64,000 nucleotides of DNA from Bradyrhizobium sp. (GCF_027451485.1 NZ_DAIDJE010000139.1:39004-103003), one strand, 5' to 3'. Counted from the stretch's first letter, positions 27,832 to 36,229 are shown. The notes: generated by a model not told the origin, from the sequence alone. Numbers and translations: made by a program.

Positions 27832-28803
27832 GTGACGAGATACTGGGCGGCGATCTTTCTGATCGTGAGTGGACTGGGCGGCGCGCAGGCGTTGGCCGAG
27901 GATTATCCCACCAGAACGATCACCATGATCGTCCCCTTTGCGGTCGGAGGCCCCGCCGACATCACGGGGCGGATCGTTGCCGATATTTTCTCCCGCCGTC
28001 TCGGCCGCAGCGTCGTGGTGGAAAACGTCAACGGCGCCGGCGGCACCATCGGGGCACAGCGCGTCGCGCGCGCTACGCCTGACGGCTACACGATCCTGTT
28101 CGGCCACATGTCGACCAATGCGCTGGCGCCCGCGTTCTATCCGAAACTGGGGTACGACCCGCAAAAGGATTTTGAGCCGGTTGGACTGGCGGCCGAATAT
28201 CCCGAACTGCTCGTTGTCCGCAAAGATTTTCCTGCCAAGAATTTGCGCGAATTTGTCGCCTACGCCAAGGCCAATGCCGACAAGCTCAACGTCGGTCATG
28301 CCGGGGTCGGCTCGATCTCCTATATCGGATGCCTGCTCCTCAATTCGGCGATCGGGATCAAGCCGACCCTCGTCCCGTTCACCGGAACGGCGCCGGTATT
28401 GAACGCCATGCTCGCGGGCGAAATCGACTATGAATGCGATCCGGTGCTCGGGACGCTGTCGCAGGTCCAGACCGGCGCAGTCAGGGCCCTGGCGATTGCC
28501 GCCAGGCACCGCAGCCCGATGCTGCCGGAGGTGCCGACCTCCCACGAACAGGGGCTCGGGGAATTCGACATTGCCGTGAAGTACGCGGTATTCGCGCCGG
28601 CCGGCACGCCAAAACCTGTTATCGACAAGCTTGCCGCCGCCCTCGACGCAGGCCTCGAGGAAGACGCGATCAGGAAGCGGCTCGCCGAGCTCGGCGCCAA
28701 CAGCATCGAGCCCGCCCGCCGCGGCCCCAGGCCGCTTGCCGAGCTCGTGAAAAGCGAGGCCGCGCGGCTGATTCCGATCCTTCAAGCCGCCGCGAACAAA
28801 TAG
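27832..28803 (+). CDS. Bug/TctC-family tricarboxylate transporter substrate-binding protein
   Basis: Periplasmic binding protein of 323 residues with a signal peptide (RYWAAIFLIVSGLGGAQALAE) and the family start DYPTRTITMIVPFAVGGPADITGR. The TctA and TctB membrane subunits are not nearby, so it is an orphan of the kind common in beta- and alphaproteobacteria. GTG 27832 has a GGGGG upstream; a TTG at 27808 overlapping the BKACE stop is an alternative. It is the third gene of the plus-strand operon and may bind the pathway substrate. Confidence 0.86.
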   Translation: MTRYWAAIFLIVSGLGGAQALAEDYPTRTITMIVPFAVGGPADITGRIVADIFSRRLGRSVVVENVNGAGGTIGAQRVARATPDGYTILFGHMSTNALAPAFYPKLGYDPQKDFEPVGLAAEYPELLVVRKDFPAKNLREFVAYAKANADKLNVGHAGVGSISYIGCLLLNSAIGIKPTLVPFTGTAPVLNAMLAGEIDYECDPVLGTLSQVQTGAVRALAIAARHRSPMLPEVPTSHEQGLGEFDIAVKYAVFAPAGTPKPVIDKLAAALDAGLEEDAIRKRLAELGANSIEPARRGPRPLAELVKSEAARLIPILQAAANK

Positions 28804-28986
28804 AGAGGCGAAAACCAGCTTTGGCGGGCCACGGATTAATCATGGCAGCCAGGGCTGCGATTTTGAAATTCCTGTCAGTTTCGCGGCAAGTTCGTCATAG
28901 GAACTTCAAGTCCAAGCCGCACTGGAAACCATATTTTGCTGAAGCTGCCTTGAGTCCGAAGCTCGCATCGGAGATCGCCCCAATAG

Positions 28987-29033
28987 CTTGCGAACTTCGG
29001 AATCGGAGCTCCAGTCGTTGCGCTGGAAAACAG
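28987..29033. repeat. diverged partial copy of palindromic repeat family 1
   Basis: GCGAACTTCGGAATCGGAGCTCCAG resembles the reverse complement of the copy at 24118 (GGAGCGCGAACTTCGGAAAGTCGG). It sits in the ~255-base gap between the Bug-type gene and tRNA-Pro, where I see no gene. Confidence 0.4.
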
Positions 29034-29058
29034 CAATATCTAAAAGGAGTTGGAAGAA

Positions 29059-29135
29059 TGGTCGGAGCGGCAGGATTCGAACCTGCGACCCCTGCGTCCC
29101 GAACGCAGTGCTCTACCGGGCTGAGCCACGCTCCG
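29059..29135 (-). tRNA. tRNA-Pro, anticodon CGG
   Basis: Complete 77-base cloverleaf: acceptor CGGAGCG pairing with CGCTCCG, D-loop GCTCAGCCCGGTAGAGC, anticodon arm CTGCG-TTCGGGA-CGCAG giving CGG at positions 34-36, T-arm GCAGGTTCGAATCCTGC, discriminator A and encoded CCA. It reads the CCG codon, which is frequent in this GC-rich genome. Confidence 0.96.
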
Positions 29136-29206
29136 ACAAGATGGCGGCTTATAGCGTCCGCTTTCGCGCACTGCAAGGAGCCGGATTTGAGGATTTTGAC
29201 GCCCAG

Positions 29207-29288
29207 TAACCGCCGATCTGAGGTCCCTGCCCCGCAAGCGGCGAATTCGACCCGGGACTTCAGATCGACAAAGCGGTACTAGAATTAA
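29207..29288. repeat. palindromic repeat family 2, copy 1
   Basis: On the minus strand: TAATTCTAGTACCGCTTTGTCGATCTGAAGTCCC, then a GC-rich centre, then ACCTCAGATCGGCGG. The terminal arms GATCTGAAGTCCC and GGGACCTCAGATC are inverted. Closely matches 40911-40972, with a shorter relative at 46866-46914. It adjoins family 1 at 29302, and together they form a composite element. Confidence 0.8.
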
Positions 29289-29301
29289 TAAATCTGCAAG
29301 T

Positions 29302-29373
29302 GCCCATGGCTTTCCGAAGTTCGTGAAGGCGGGTGCTGCAATGGAGCACGAACTTCGGAAAGTGGGCACTAGT
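29302..29373. repeat. palindromic repeat family 1, copy 1 (composite element)
   Basis: GCCCATGGCTTTCCGAAGTTCGTGAAGGCGGG, a short centre, then GGAGCACGAACTTCGGAAAGTGGGCACTAG. The arms CTTTCCGAAGTTCGTG and CACGAACTTCGGAAAG are perfectly inverted. Its reverse complement matches 40823-40893 almost base for base. The right edge reaches the likely GTG start of the sua5 gene. Confidence 0.85.
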
Positions 29374-30361
29374 GAAGCTGGGCCTGAAAACACAGATCTT
29401 GCCGGCCGATGCCGCTGCCGTGGCGGAGGCCGCTCGCTGCCTTGCGTCAGGCGGCTTGGTCGCCTTCCCCACCGAGACGGTCTATGGGCTGGGCGCCGAT
29501 GCCGCCCAGGGCCCTGCCGTGGCCAGGGTCTATGAAGCCAAGGGCCGGCCCTCCTTCAATCCCCTGATCGCCCACGTCGCCGACCTCGCCTCGGCCCAGG
29601 CGATCGCCCGCTTCGATGCGACCGCCTTGAAGCTTACGGCGGCGTTCTGGCCGGGCCCGCTGACGTTGGTCCTGCCCAAAACCGCCCATTGCCCGGTCGC
29701 GGAACTCGCCACTGCCGGTCTCGATACGGTCGCGCTCCGCATTCCCGCCCATCCGGTCGCGACAGCGCTGCTGCGCGCCTTCGGCGGGGCGGTGGTCGCG
29801 CCGTCCGCCAACCTTTCGGGCCATGTCTCGCCAACCACGGCAGCGCACGTGGCAAGCGACCTTTCCGGACGCGTGGATCTGATTCTCGATGGCGGCGCGG
29901 TCCAGGTCGGCGTCGAATCCACCATTGTTGCGTGCCTTGAAGAGCCGATGCTGCTGAGACCGGGCGGGCTGCCGCGCGAAGACATCGAGCGCGTGCTTGG
30001 CCGTCCCCTCAAGCGGCTGCCGGAAGACGCGGCGAACGATGACGACAAGCCGCTCGCACCGGGCATGCTGGCCTCGCATTACGCGCCGCATACGCCGGTT
30101 CGGCTCAACGCCGTCGACGTCGCGCCCGATGAGGCGCTTCTCGCATTTGGTCCTGCCGCGGTGAATGGCGGCCATGCAGCAAAAGCGGTCATGAACCTGT
30201 CGGCAACGGGCGATCTTGCCGAGGCCGCCGCCAACCTGTTTGGCTATCTTCGGACGCTCGATGCGAGAGGTGCGCGCGCCATCGCCGTGATGCGGGTGCC
30301 GCAACATGGCCTGGGTGAAGCGATCAACGACCGGCTGCGCCGCGCTGCGATCGGCAGATAA
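29372..30361 (+). CDS. L-threonylcarbamoyladenylate synthase (Sua5/YrdC/YwlC)
   Basis: Makes threonylcarbamoyl-AMP from threonine, bicarbonate and ATP for t6A37 modification of ANN-decoding tRNAs. The YrdC domain (about residues 1-200) contains FPTETVYGLGADA and KGRPSFNPLIAHV, plus SANLSGHVSPT. The C-terminal Sua5 domain includes PGMLASHYAP and continues to the end, so this is the long Sua5 form (329 residues). The track ATG at 29333 lies inside a repeat; GTG 29372 gives the start VKLGLKTQILPAD and is preferred. Confidence 0.92.
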   Translation: MKLGLKTQILPADAAAVAEAARCLASGGLVAFPTETVYGLGADAAQGPAVARVYEAKGRPSFNPLIAHVADLASAQAIARFDATALKLTAAFWPGPLTLVLPKTAHCPVAELATAGLDTVALRIPAHPVATALLRAFGGAVVAPSANLSGHVSPTTAAHVASDLSGRVDLILDGGAVQVGVESTIVACLEEPMLLRPGGLPREDIERVLGRPLKRLPEDAANDDDKPLAPGMLASHYAPHTPVRLNAVDVAPDEALLAFGPAAVNGGHAAKAVMNLSATGDLAEAAANLFGYLRTLDARGARAIAVMRVPQHGLGEAINDRLRRAAIGR

Positions 30362-30398
30362 CGACAGACAACAAAAGCAGACAAGAAAAGGCCCGCCC

Positions 30399-31823
30399 AT
30401 GAACATCGCCCAGACGCCGATGCCGCCGCTTTCGCCCGAACTGATCGCGCGGTTTCGCGCCATCGTCGGCGACAAATATGCGATGACGGAGCCGGCCGAT
30501 GTCGCGCCCTACGTGACGGAAGAACGCGGGCTCTATCACGGACGGTCTCCACTGGTGTTGCGTCCGGGCTCGACCGCCGAGATCTCCGACATCTGCAAAC
30601 TCGCGACCAGCGAGAGAATCGCGCTTGTGCCGCAGGGCGGCAATACGGGTCTGGTCGGCGGCCAGACGCCTCAGGGCGAGGTGGTCGTGTCGACGCGGCG
30701 GCTCGACAAGATTCGCGATATCGATCCGTCCTCCAACACCATGACCTGCGAGTCCGGCGTGGTGCTGCAGGTCGCACAGCAAAAAGCGGCCGACGTCGAC
30801 CGCTATTTCCCGCTGTCGCTGGGTGCCGAAGGAAGCTGCACCATCGGCGGCAATCTCTCCACCAATGCCGGCGGCACCGGCGCGCTTGCCTTCGGCGTGG
30901 CGCGCGAGATGGCGCTCGGGCTCGAGGTCGTGCTGGCGGACGGGCGCATTCTCAACGCGCTGTCGAAATTGAAGAAGGACAATACAGGTTACGACCTGAA
31001 GAACCTTTTTATCGGCGCGGAAGGCACGCTCGGCATCATCACCGCGGCGACATTGAAGCTGTTTCCGAAACCGCGCAGCATCGAGACCGCCTTTGTCGGC
31101 CTGAAATCGCCGGCGGATGCGCTCAAGCTGCTGTCGATCTCGCAAGCCGAAGCGGCCGGCAGTCTCACCAGTTTCGAGCTGCTCGCCGACATCGCGGTCG
31201 ATTTCAGCGTCCGCCACGGCATCGACATCCGCGCGCCGCTCGCGAGCACGCATCCCTGGTTCGTGCTGATGGAGCTCTCCTCACCGCGCGAGGATGCCCG
31301 CGCCACGCTGGAATCGATCCTGGCGCAAGGTATGGAACAAGGCATCGTCGACGACGCGGTGATCGCGGCGAATTTGAGCCAGCGCGCGGCGTTCTGGAAA
31401 TTGCGCGACGAAATGTCGGCGGCGCAGAAGCCCGAAGGCGGCTCGATCAAGCACGACATCTCGGTACCGGTCGCGGCCGTCCCCGCCTTCATTGCAGAGG
31501 CGAACGCGGCTGTCGTGAAGCTCATTCCGGGATCGCGGCCGGTACCGTTCGGCCATCTTGGCGACGGCAATATCCATTACAACGTCAGCCAGCCGGTCGG
31601 CGCCGACCCAGCCGACTTCCTCGCGCGCTGGCACGACGTCAATGCGGTGGTATTCGAGATCGTGCTGCGAATGGGCGGATCGATCTCGGCCGAACACGGC
31701 ATCGGCGTCCTCAAACGGGACGAACTGCCCGAGGTAAAGGACAAGGTCGCGATCGAATTGATGCGCTCGATCAAGACCCTGCTCGACCCGCTCGGGATCA
31801 TGAACCCCGGCAAGGTTCTGTGA
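30399..31823 (+). CDS. FAD-binding oxidoreductase, GlcD/D-2-hydroxyacid dehydrogenase type
   Basis: VAO-family flavoprotein of 474 residues. The FAD domain carries LVPQGGNTGLVGGQTP and GAEGSCTIGGNLSTNAGGTG, and the C-terminal domain has FGHLGDGNIHYNV and GGSISAEHGIGVLKR with metal- and substrate-binding His residues. Candidates include D-lactate, glycolate and D-2-hydroxyglutarate dehydrogenases. ATG 30399 is used because the track start falls inside sua5. The GNAT gene overlaps its stop (GTGA). Confidence 0.92.
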   Translation: MNIAQTPMPPLSPELIARFRAIVGDKYAMTEPADVAPYVTEERGLYHGRSPLVLRPGSTAEISDICKLATSERIALVPQGGNTGLVGGQTPQGEVVVSTRRLDKIRDIDPSSNTMTCESGVVLQVAQQKAADVDRYFPLSLGAEGSCTIGGNLSTNAGGTGALAFGVAREMALGLEVVLADGRILNALSKLKKDNTGYDLKNLFIGAEGTLGIITAATLKLFPKPRSIETAFVGLKSPADALKLLSISQAEAAGSLTSFELLADIAVDFSVRHGIDIRAPLASTHPWFVLMELSSPREDARATLESILAQGMEQGIVDDAVIAANLSQRAAFWKLRDEMSAAQKPEGGSIKHDISVPVAAVPAFIAEANAAVVKLIPGSRPVPFGHLGDGNIHYNVSQPVGADPADFLARWHDVNAVVFEIVLRMGGSISAEHGIGVLKRDELPEVKDKVAIELMRSIKTLLDPLGIMNPGKVL

Positions 31824-32269
31824 CCGACGAGCTGCCGACACTTGCGATTGCGCCGATCGATGACGCTGACGTCGCCGATGTCGTGGCGCTGTGGCAGGCC
31901 TGCGGCCTGACGCGGCCGTGGAACGATCCCGCCGCCGACATCGCGCTCGCCCGCAAGGAATCCAACGCTACGGTGCTGATCGGGCGCGATGAGGACGCGA
32001 TCGCCGCCACCGTTCTGGTCGGGCATGACGGTCACCGCGGCTGGGTCTATTACCTCGCGGTCGATCCGGTTCGCCGCCACAGAGGATATGGTGGCGTCAT
32101 GATGGCTGCGGCTGAAGATTGGCTGCGCCGGCGCGGCATCGAGAAATTGCAGCTTCTGGTCCGCGCCGACAACAGCCAGGTAAGAGGCTTCTATCAAGCC
32201 CTGGGCTATTCCGAGCCCGAGCGCGTCATCTTCGCCAAATGGCTCGACGGCCGCGCGCCCACGCCTTGA
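31820..32269 (+). CDS. GNAT family N-acetyltransferase (YpeA-like)
   Basis: Acetyltransferase of 149 residues. The acetyl-CoA site is VDPVRRHRGYGGVMMAAAEDWLRRRG, followed by LQLLVRADNSQVRGFYQALGY. The sequence organisation (EERVIFAKW-like end, here PERVIFAKW) matches YpeA-type acetyltransferases. GTG start overlapping the FAD-dehydrogenase stop indicates translational coupling. The acceptor substrate is unknown. Confidence 0.88.
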   Translation: MTDELPTLAIAPIDDADVADVVALWQACGLTRPWNDPAADIALARKESNATVLIGRDEDAIAATVLVGHDGHRGWVYYLAVDPVRRHRGYGGVMMAAAEDWLRRRGIEKLQLLVRADNSQVRGFYQALGYSEPERVIFAKWLDGRAPTP

Positions 32270-32294
32270 TCGATCGAACTGCAGAAGGAATGAC

Positions 32295-32876
32295 ATGACC
32301 GTCGCCGACCGTATCCGCATCAAGGGCGAACGCGTGCTATCCGACCATTACGGCACGCTGAAAAGCACGACCTTCGAGTGGCGTCGCAACGACGGCGCTT
32401 GGCAGCGCATGACGCGCGACGTGTTCGATCGCGGCAATGCCGCGGCCATCCTTCCCTACAACCGCGCGCGGCGGACAGTGGTGCTGGCTCGCCAATTTCG
32501 TCTGCCGACCTATGTCAACGGTTATGACGATCTGCTGATCGAGGCCGCCGCGGGCCTGCTCGACGATGCGTCGCCTGAGGATCGGATCCGCGCCGAGGCG
32601 GAAGAAGAGATCGGTTATCGCCTCCGGCACGTCCAGAAGGTATTCGAAGCCTTCATGAGTCCGGGAGTGGTGACTGAGAAGATCCATTTCTTCGTCGCCG
32701 AATACGACCCCGGGATGTGCATCGGTCCCGGCGGCGGTCTCGCTGACGAGGGCGAGGAAATCGAGGTGCTGGAATTGCCGTTCGACCAAGCGCTCGCCAT
32801 GATCGATGACGGGGGCATCGTCGACGCCAAGACGATCATGCTGCTGCAATATGCGGCGCTGAACATCTTCACATGA
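32295..32876 (+). CDS. NUDIX hydrolase, GDP-mannose pyrophosphatase NudK-like
   Basis: Nucleoside-diphosphate-sugar hydrolase of 193 residues. The Nudix box reads AGLLDDASPEDRIRAEAEEEIGYRL, carried in a NudK/ADP-ribose pyrophosphatase layout with ARQFRLPTYVNG before it and SPGVVTEKIHFFVAEYD after it. The last four bases overlap the track ORF of the following gene. The exact nucleotide substrate is inferred from overall resemblance only. Confidence 0.88.
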   Translation: MTVADRIRIKGERVLSDHYGTLKSTTFEWRRNDGAWQRMTRDVFDRGNAAAILPYNRARRTVVLARQFRLPTYVNGYDDLLIEAAAGLLDDASPEDRIRAEAEEEIGYRLRHVQKVFEAFMSPGVVTEKIHFFVAEYDPGMCIGPGGGLADEGEEIEVLELPFDQALAMIDDGGIVDAKTIMLLQYAALNIFT

Positions 32877-32923
32877 ACACAGCCGATATTGACACCCCAC
32901 GGCTCCGCCGAAAGAATCGAAAG

Positions 32924-33577
32924 ATGCGCATCGCCCTCATTCACGCCTTGAAGCACTCGCTTGCTCCCATCGAAGCCTCATTCGCGCGGCTTTGGCCGGA
33001 GGCCACGCTGATGAACCTGCTCGACGACAGCCTTTCGGCGGATGTGGCGCGCGATGGCCGGCTGACGCCTGAGATGACCGACCGCTTCCTCGCGCTCGGA
33101 CAATATGCTGCCTCGACCGGCGCCCACGCGATCCTCTTTACCTGCTCGGCATTCGGTCCCTGTATCGACGCTGTGGCGCGCGACCTTTCGCCGATGCCCG
33201 TGCTGAAGCCAAACCAGGCGATGATCGAGCAGGCGGTCGAACGCGGCCACCGCATTGGCCTGCTCTCGACCTTTCCGCCGACCCTGCGGTCGATGCCGCC
33301 GGAATTCCCCGGCACCATCCAGCTGGTGCCGAAGCTGGCGGAAGGCGCGCTGGCCGCGCTTGATCGCGGCGACCGCGCCGAGCATGACCGCCTGGTCGTG
33401 CAGGCCTCGCGTGACCTGCGCGACTGCGACCTGATCGCACTCGCGCAGTACAGCATGGCGCCCGCCGCCGACATGGTGGCCGAGGCGACCAAGCTGCCCG
33501 TGCTGACGACGCCCGACAGCGCCGTGACCAAGCTGAAGCAACTGCTCAAGGCTGAGGTTCGTGACGAAAGACCGTAA
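32924..33577 (+). CDS. aspartate/glutamate racemase-family protein
   Basis: Asp/Glu/hydantoin racemase-fold protein of about 217 residues. The two halves each offer a Cys position: FTCSAFGPCID carries the first, while the expected second site (DCDLIALAQYSM) has no Cys at the usual place, so racemase activity is doubtful. ATG 32924 (MRIALIHALKH) is chosen; the track start at 32873 would add a 17-residue tail overlapping the Nudix gene. Fourth gene of the row beginning with the FAD dehydrogenase. Confidence 0.75.
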   Translation: MRIALIHALKHSLAPIEASFARLWPEATLMNLLDDSLSADVARDGRLTPEMTDRFLALGQYAASTGAHAILFTCSAFGPCIDAVARDLSPMPVLKPNQAMIEQAVERGHRIGLLSTFPPTLRSMPPEFPGTIQLVPKLAEGALAALDRGDRAEHDRLVVQASRDLRDCDLIALAQYSMAPAADMVAEATKLPVLTTPDSAVTKLKQLLKAEVRDERP

Positions 33578-33651
33578 ACTCGTGCCGACAATAGCGTTCG
33601 AAGAACGGCTACGTCCGGGCGTGACGGCGGCGGATTATATCTCGACCGTAT

Positions 33652-34410
33652 TCAAAACAGACTTCCCTGCCCCTCGTCGAAATCGGCGGATGCGGTTTTG
33701 CGGGCGCTAGCCTTCTTCGGTTTGGGCCGTTCGGCCTCACGCTGCTCATCGGTGATCGGCAGGATCAGTTGCGCATCATCATTGGCGACGTGATTGACGC
33801 GCGACGAAATCTCGTGCCAGACGAATTCGCCGACTTCCGGCCCACGCATCAAGGGCGTCACGCTGTCCGCCTCGTCGGAGCGGCAATCCAGCCAGAATTC
33901 GAAATCACGCGGGCTGATCGCAACCGGCACGCGCGGATGCAGAGCGGCGAGGTCGGCGCTCGCCGGCGCCGTGACGATGGCAACCGTATCCACTTCCTCG
34001 CCATTGGGGCCGATCCAGGTCTCGGCCACGCCGGCAAATCCGAGCGGCGCGCCGTCGCGCCGTTGGATAAAATACGGCCGCTTGCCGCTCTCGGTCGATT
34101 GCCACTCGTAATAGCCGTCCGCCGGGATGAGGCAGCGCCGCCGCCGGATTGCATTCTTGAACGCCGGCTTCTCCTTCACGGTCTCCGCGCGCGCGTTGAT
34201 CAGGAGCGTAAATTTACGGGGGTCCTTCACCCAGGCCGGCCAAAACCCCCAGCGCATCAGGCGAAAATGCCGTCCTTCGTGGCTGATAACGACAGGTATT
34301 GGTTGCGTCGGAGCAACATTAAACCGCGGCGGGAAGTTCGGCTGTTCAAAATAACCGAAAAATTGCCGAAGTGCCTCCGGTGGCGAGGTGATAACGAAGC
34401 GTCCGCACAT
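33652..34410 (-). CDS. SOS response-associated peptidase (SRAP/YedK/HMCES family)
   Basis: Protein of 252 residues that in characterised relatives forms a thiazolidine crosslink with abasic sites in single-stranded DNA. The hallmark N-terminus MCGRF exposes Cys2 after Met removal. NVAPTQ, NARAETVKEKPAF (Asn/Glu), RCLIPADGYYEW and the His in LHPRVPVAI complete the active site. The C-terminus is basic and low-complexity. Convergent with the racemase-like gene. Confidence 0.93.
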   Translation of the reverse strand: MCGRFVITSPPEALRQFFGYFEQPNFPPRFNVAPTQPIPVVISHEGRHFRLMRWGFWPAWVKDPRKFTLLINARAETVKEKPAFKNAIRRRRCLIPADGYYEWQSTESGKRPYFIQRRDGAPLGFAGVAETWIGPNGEEVDTVAIVTAPASADLAALHPRVPVAISPRDFEFWLDCRSDEADSVTPLMRGPEVGEFVWHEISSRVNHVANDDAQLILPITDEQREAERPKPKKASARKTASADFDEGQGSLF

Positions 34411-34472
34411 TTGTGGTACCCGGATAGATGAAATTCAGCACCTTTTAACTCCAAACCCCAACACTGCGGCAG

Positions 34473-34976
34473 ATGACCTCACCCGCTGCCAATCCGGTGC
34501 GACCAGTTGCTTCCGAGACCGTCGCCGACCTTGCGGCGCTGGCGGAAGAATTGCGCGCGGCCAACATCAATCCCCGCACTGGTCTTGCCACCGACTATCT
34601 GAATCACTTCAACGAAGCCGTGATGCTGCTCGAGATGGTTCCGGACATGCCGGAATGCGCCGATGATTTTCTTTCCTGGCGGCCGCTTTCCTACGCAGAG
34701 CATTTTACAGCCTCCAATTTCAAGGCCAGGGACCTTGCGATCGAGGCCTACAATGCCGCCGACAAGCGCATCCGTGCCGAATTCGACAACATCACGAATG
34801 CTATCACCGCGATCCTCATCGCCGTGAGCGATGCCATGCGAAACGCTCAGCAGGACACAACCCGCGCCAAACTCGCCGAGCAGGCCACCGGCTGGGTCAA
34901 GCCGCTGGTGATGCAGGCTGGCGGGGTCATCAACGGCGATGGCGCTGCCGACGTCGAATATATCATGACCCATTGA
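34473..34976 (+). CDS. conserved-looking hypothetical protein
   Basis: Mostly alpha-helical, soluble protein of 167 residues with no signal peptide or Cys cluster apart from PECADD. Composition and codon use look genic, and it lies divergent from the SRAP gene. I recognise similar uncharacterised proteins in Bradyrhizobium but no function. Confidence 0.7.
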   Translation: MTSPAANPVRPVASETVADLAALAEELRAANINPRTGLATDYLNHFNEAVMLLEMVPDMPECADDFLSWRPLSYAEHFTASNFKARDLAIEAYNAADKRIRAEFDNITNAITAILIAVSDAMRNAQQDTTRAKLAEQATGWVKPLVMQAGGVINGDGAADVEYIMTH

Positions 34977-35037
34977 TTGCGATGAGGCGCGATGCTGTTC
35001 TAGGCTTCGCGCGAACTTTCTCGTCCCGGAACCTGCC

Positions 35038-35460
35038 TTGACATCCTCTCCTCCCTCCCGTCCCCAGCTCGCGGTGAGCGCAGCGATCTTCCGCGACAAC
35101 AAGGTCCTGTTGGTACGGCGCGCACGCTCGCCCGGAAAAGGCTTCTATTCGCTGCCTGGTGGCCGAGTGGAATTCGGCGAAACGCTCCATGCTGCGCTGA
35201 ATCGCGAAGTGATGGAGGAAACCACGCTGAAAATCGAGATCGTGGGCCTGGCCGGCTGGCGCGAGGTGGTGCCGACCGCCGAAGGCGGCGGGCATTACGT
35301 CATCCTCTCCTTTGCGGCGCGCTGGAGCGGCGGGGAGCCTCGTCTGAACGAGGAACTCGACGACTACCGGTGGCTTGCGAGCGATGCGCTTGATGACCTC
35401 AAGGTCACCGATGGTCTGCCGGGCGTGATCCAGTCGGCGAAGGCCATACTGGGCCTGTAA
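35038..35460 (+). CDS. NUDIX hydrolase (MutT-like)
   Basis: Nudix hydrolase of 140 residues. The Nudix box is GGRVEFGETLHAALNREVMEET with the REVMEE core, preceded by KVLLVRRARSPGKGFYSLP. TTG start with GGA nearby; no in-frame ATG covers the conserved N-terminal strand. Likely a nucleotide-sanitising or ADP-ribose/NADH pyrophosphatase-type enzyme, substrate unknown. Confidence 0.88.
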   Translation: MTSSPPSRPQLAVSAAIFRDNKVLLVRRARSPGKGFYSLPGGRVEFGETLHAALNREVMEETTLKIEIVGLAGWREVVPTAEGGGHYVILSFAARWSGGEPRLNEELDDYRWLASDALDDLKVTDGLPGVIQSAKAILGL

Positions 35461-35542
35461 GCCACGGCGGCAACAGGAGAATCGGCAGCTTGCGTCGCGC
35501 CCTCCGAGAGCGCATATCAATGAGGTTTCCCCGGATCCGTTG

Positions 35543-35917
35543 ATGCCGAAACTGCTTTCCATCGCCCTCCTCGCTTTGTGCTGCCTCCTGGGCGCCGCGC
35601 GCGCCGAAGAGGCAGCCGCGCCATTCGACAATGATTTGCAGCGGTTCGCGGAGATTCTCGGAACCCTGCACTATCTGCGGGGCATCTGCGGCAGCAACGA
35701 AGGCGGCAAATGGCGCAACGAGATGCAAGCGCTGCTCGATGCCGAAACCCCGACCGGAGAGCGGCGCGCGCGCATGATCGCCGGCTTCAACCGAGGCTAT
35801 AACGGTTTCCAGCAGACCTACCGCACCTGCACGCCCGCAGCGACGCTCGCCATCCGCCGCTACATTGACGAAGGCTTGAAAATCTCCCGCGACCTGACCG
35901 CGCGCTACGCGAATTAA
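35543..35917 (+). CDS. TIGR02301 family protein, exported
   Basis: Alphaproteobacterial protein family of unknown function, 124 residues. Signal peptide LLSIALLALCCLLGAARAEEAA, then LQRFAEILGTLHYLRGICG, GFNRGYNGFQQTYRTC and TLAIRRYIDEG, which match the family. Two conserved Cys may form a disulphide in the periplasm. The ATG at 35543 directly follows the track's TTG. Confidence 0.85.
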   Translation: MPKLLSIALLALCCLLGAARAEEAAAPFDNDLQRFAEILGTLHYLRGICGSNEGGKWRNEMQALLDAETPTGERRARMIAGFNRGYNGFQQTYRTCTPAATLAIRRYIDEGLKISRDLTARYAN

Positions 35918-36111
35918 GTCATATCCATTTGGGTCAGGCGATAGATCGACATGGCATTGCTGACGCCCTTGAGCTGCACCTCGCTCTTTGTCAGCGGATA
36001 TGGCGCGACGATTTCCGCCACGTCAGGCGCGCCGTAAACTTCTTCGGTGATGCAGATCTCGTCGCCGTCGGCGAGGTTTTGCACCCGCGCCACGATATTC
36101 AAGCCCCTCAA
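35914..36111 (-). pseudogene. 3' remnant of an adenylate/guanylate cyclase gene
   Basis: The 65-residue frame (GLNIVARVQNLADGDEICITEEVY, read in parts, then QLKGVSNAMSIYRLTQ) matches the C-terminal part of a class III cyclase catalytic domain, where N-x-AAR-x-Q and ELKGV...YR are typical. The metal-binding N-terminal half is absent; upstream sequence to 36230 shows no continuation. It is most likely a decayed gene fragment, overlapping the TIGR02301 stop by four bases. Confidence 0.65.
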
Positions 36112-36229
36112 CTGAAGATGCCTCGCCGCAGCCAGTCGGCCCGAGCAGCGCGGGCGCGTCGTTCCACATGCGGAGAAGTTTCTTGACCTCCGTTAACCTT
36201 TCCTAAAGAACTGCACTAGCCCGTTCCGC

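Noticed and set aside
28895-29209. Short ORFs across the tRNA-Pro gene
   Set aside because: They translate the tRNA and flanking repeat sequence; no protein-like features.
29207-29373. Possible CRISPR-like repeat array
   Set aside because: The two repeat types occur once each here, differ in sequence, and have no regular spacers; they are palindromic intergenic repeats.
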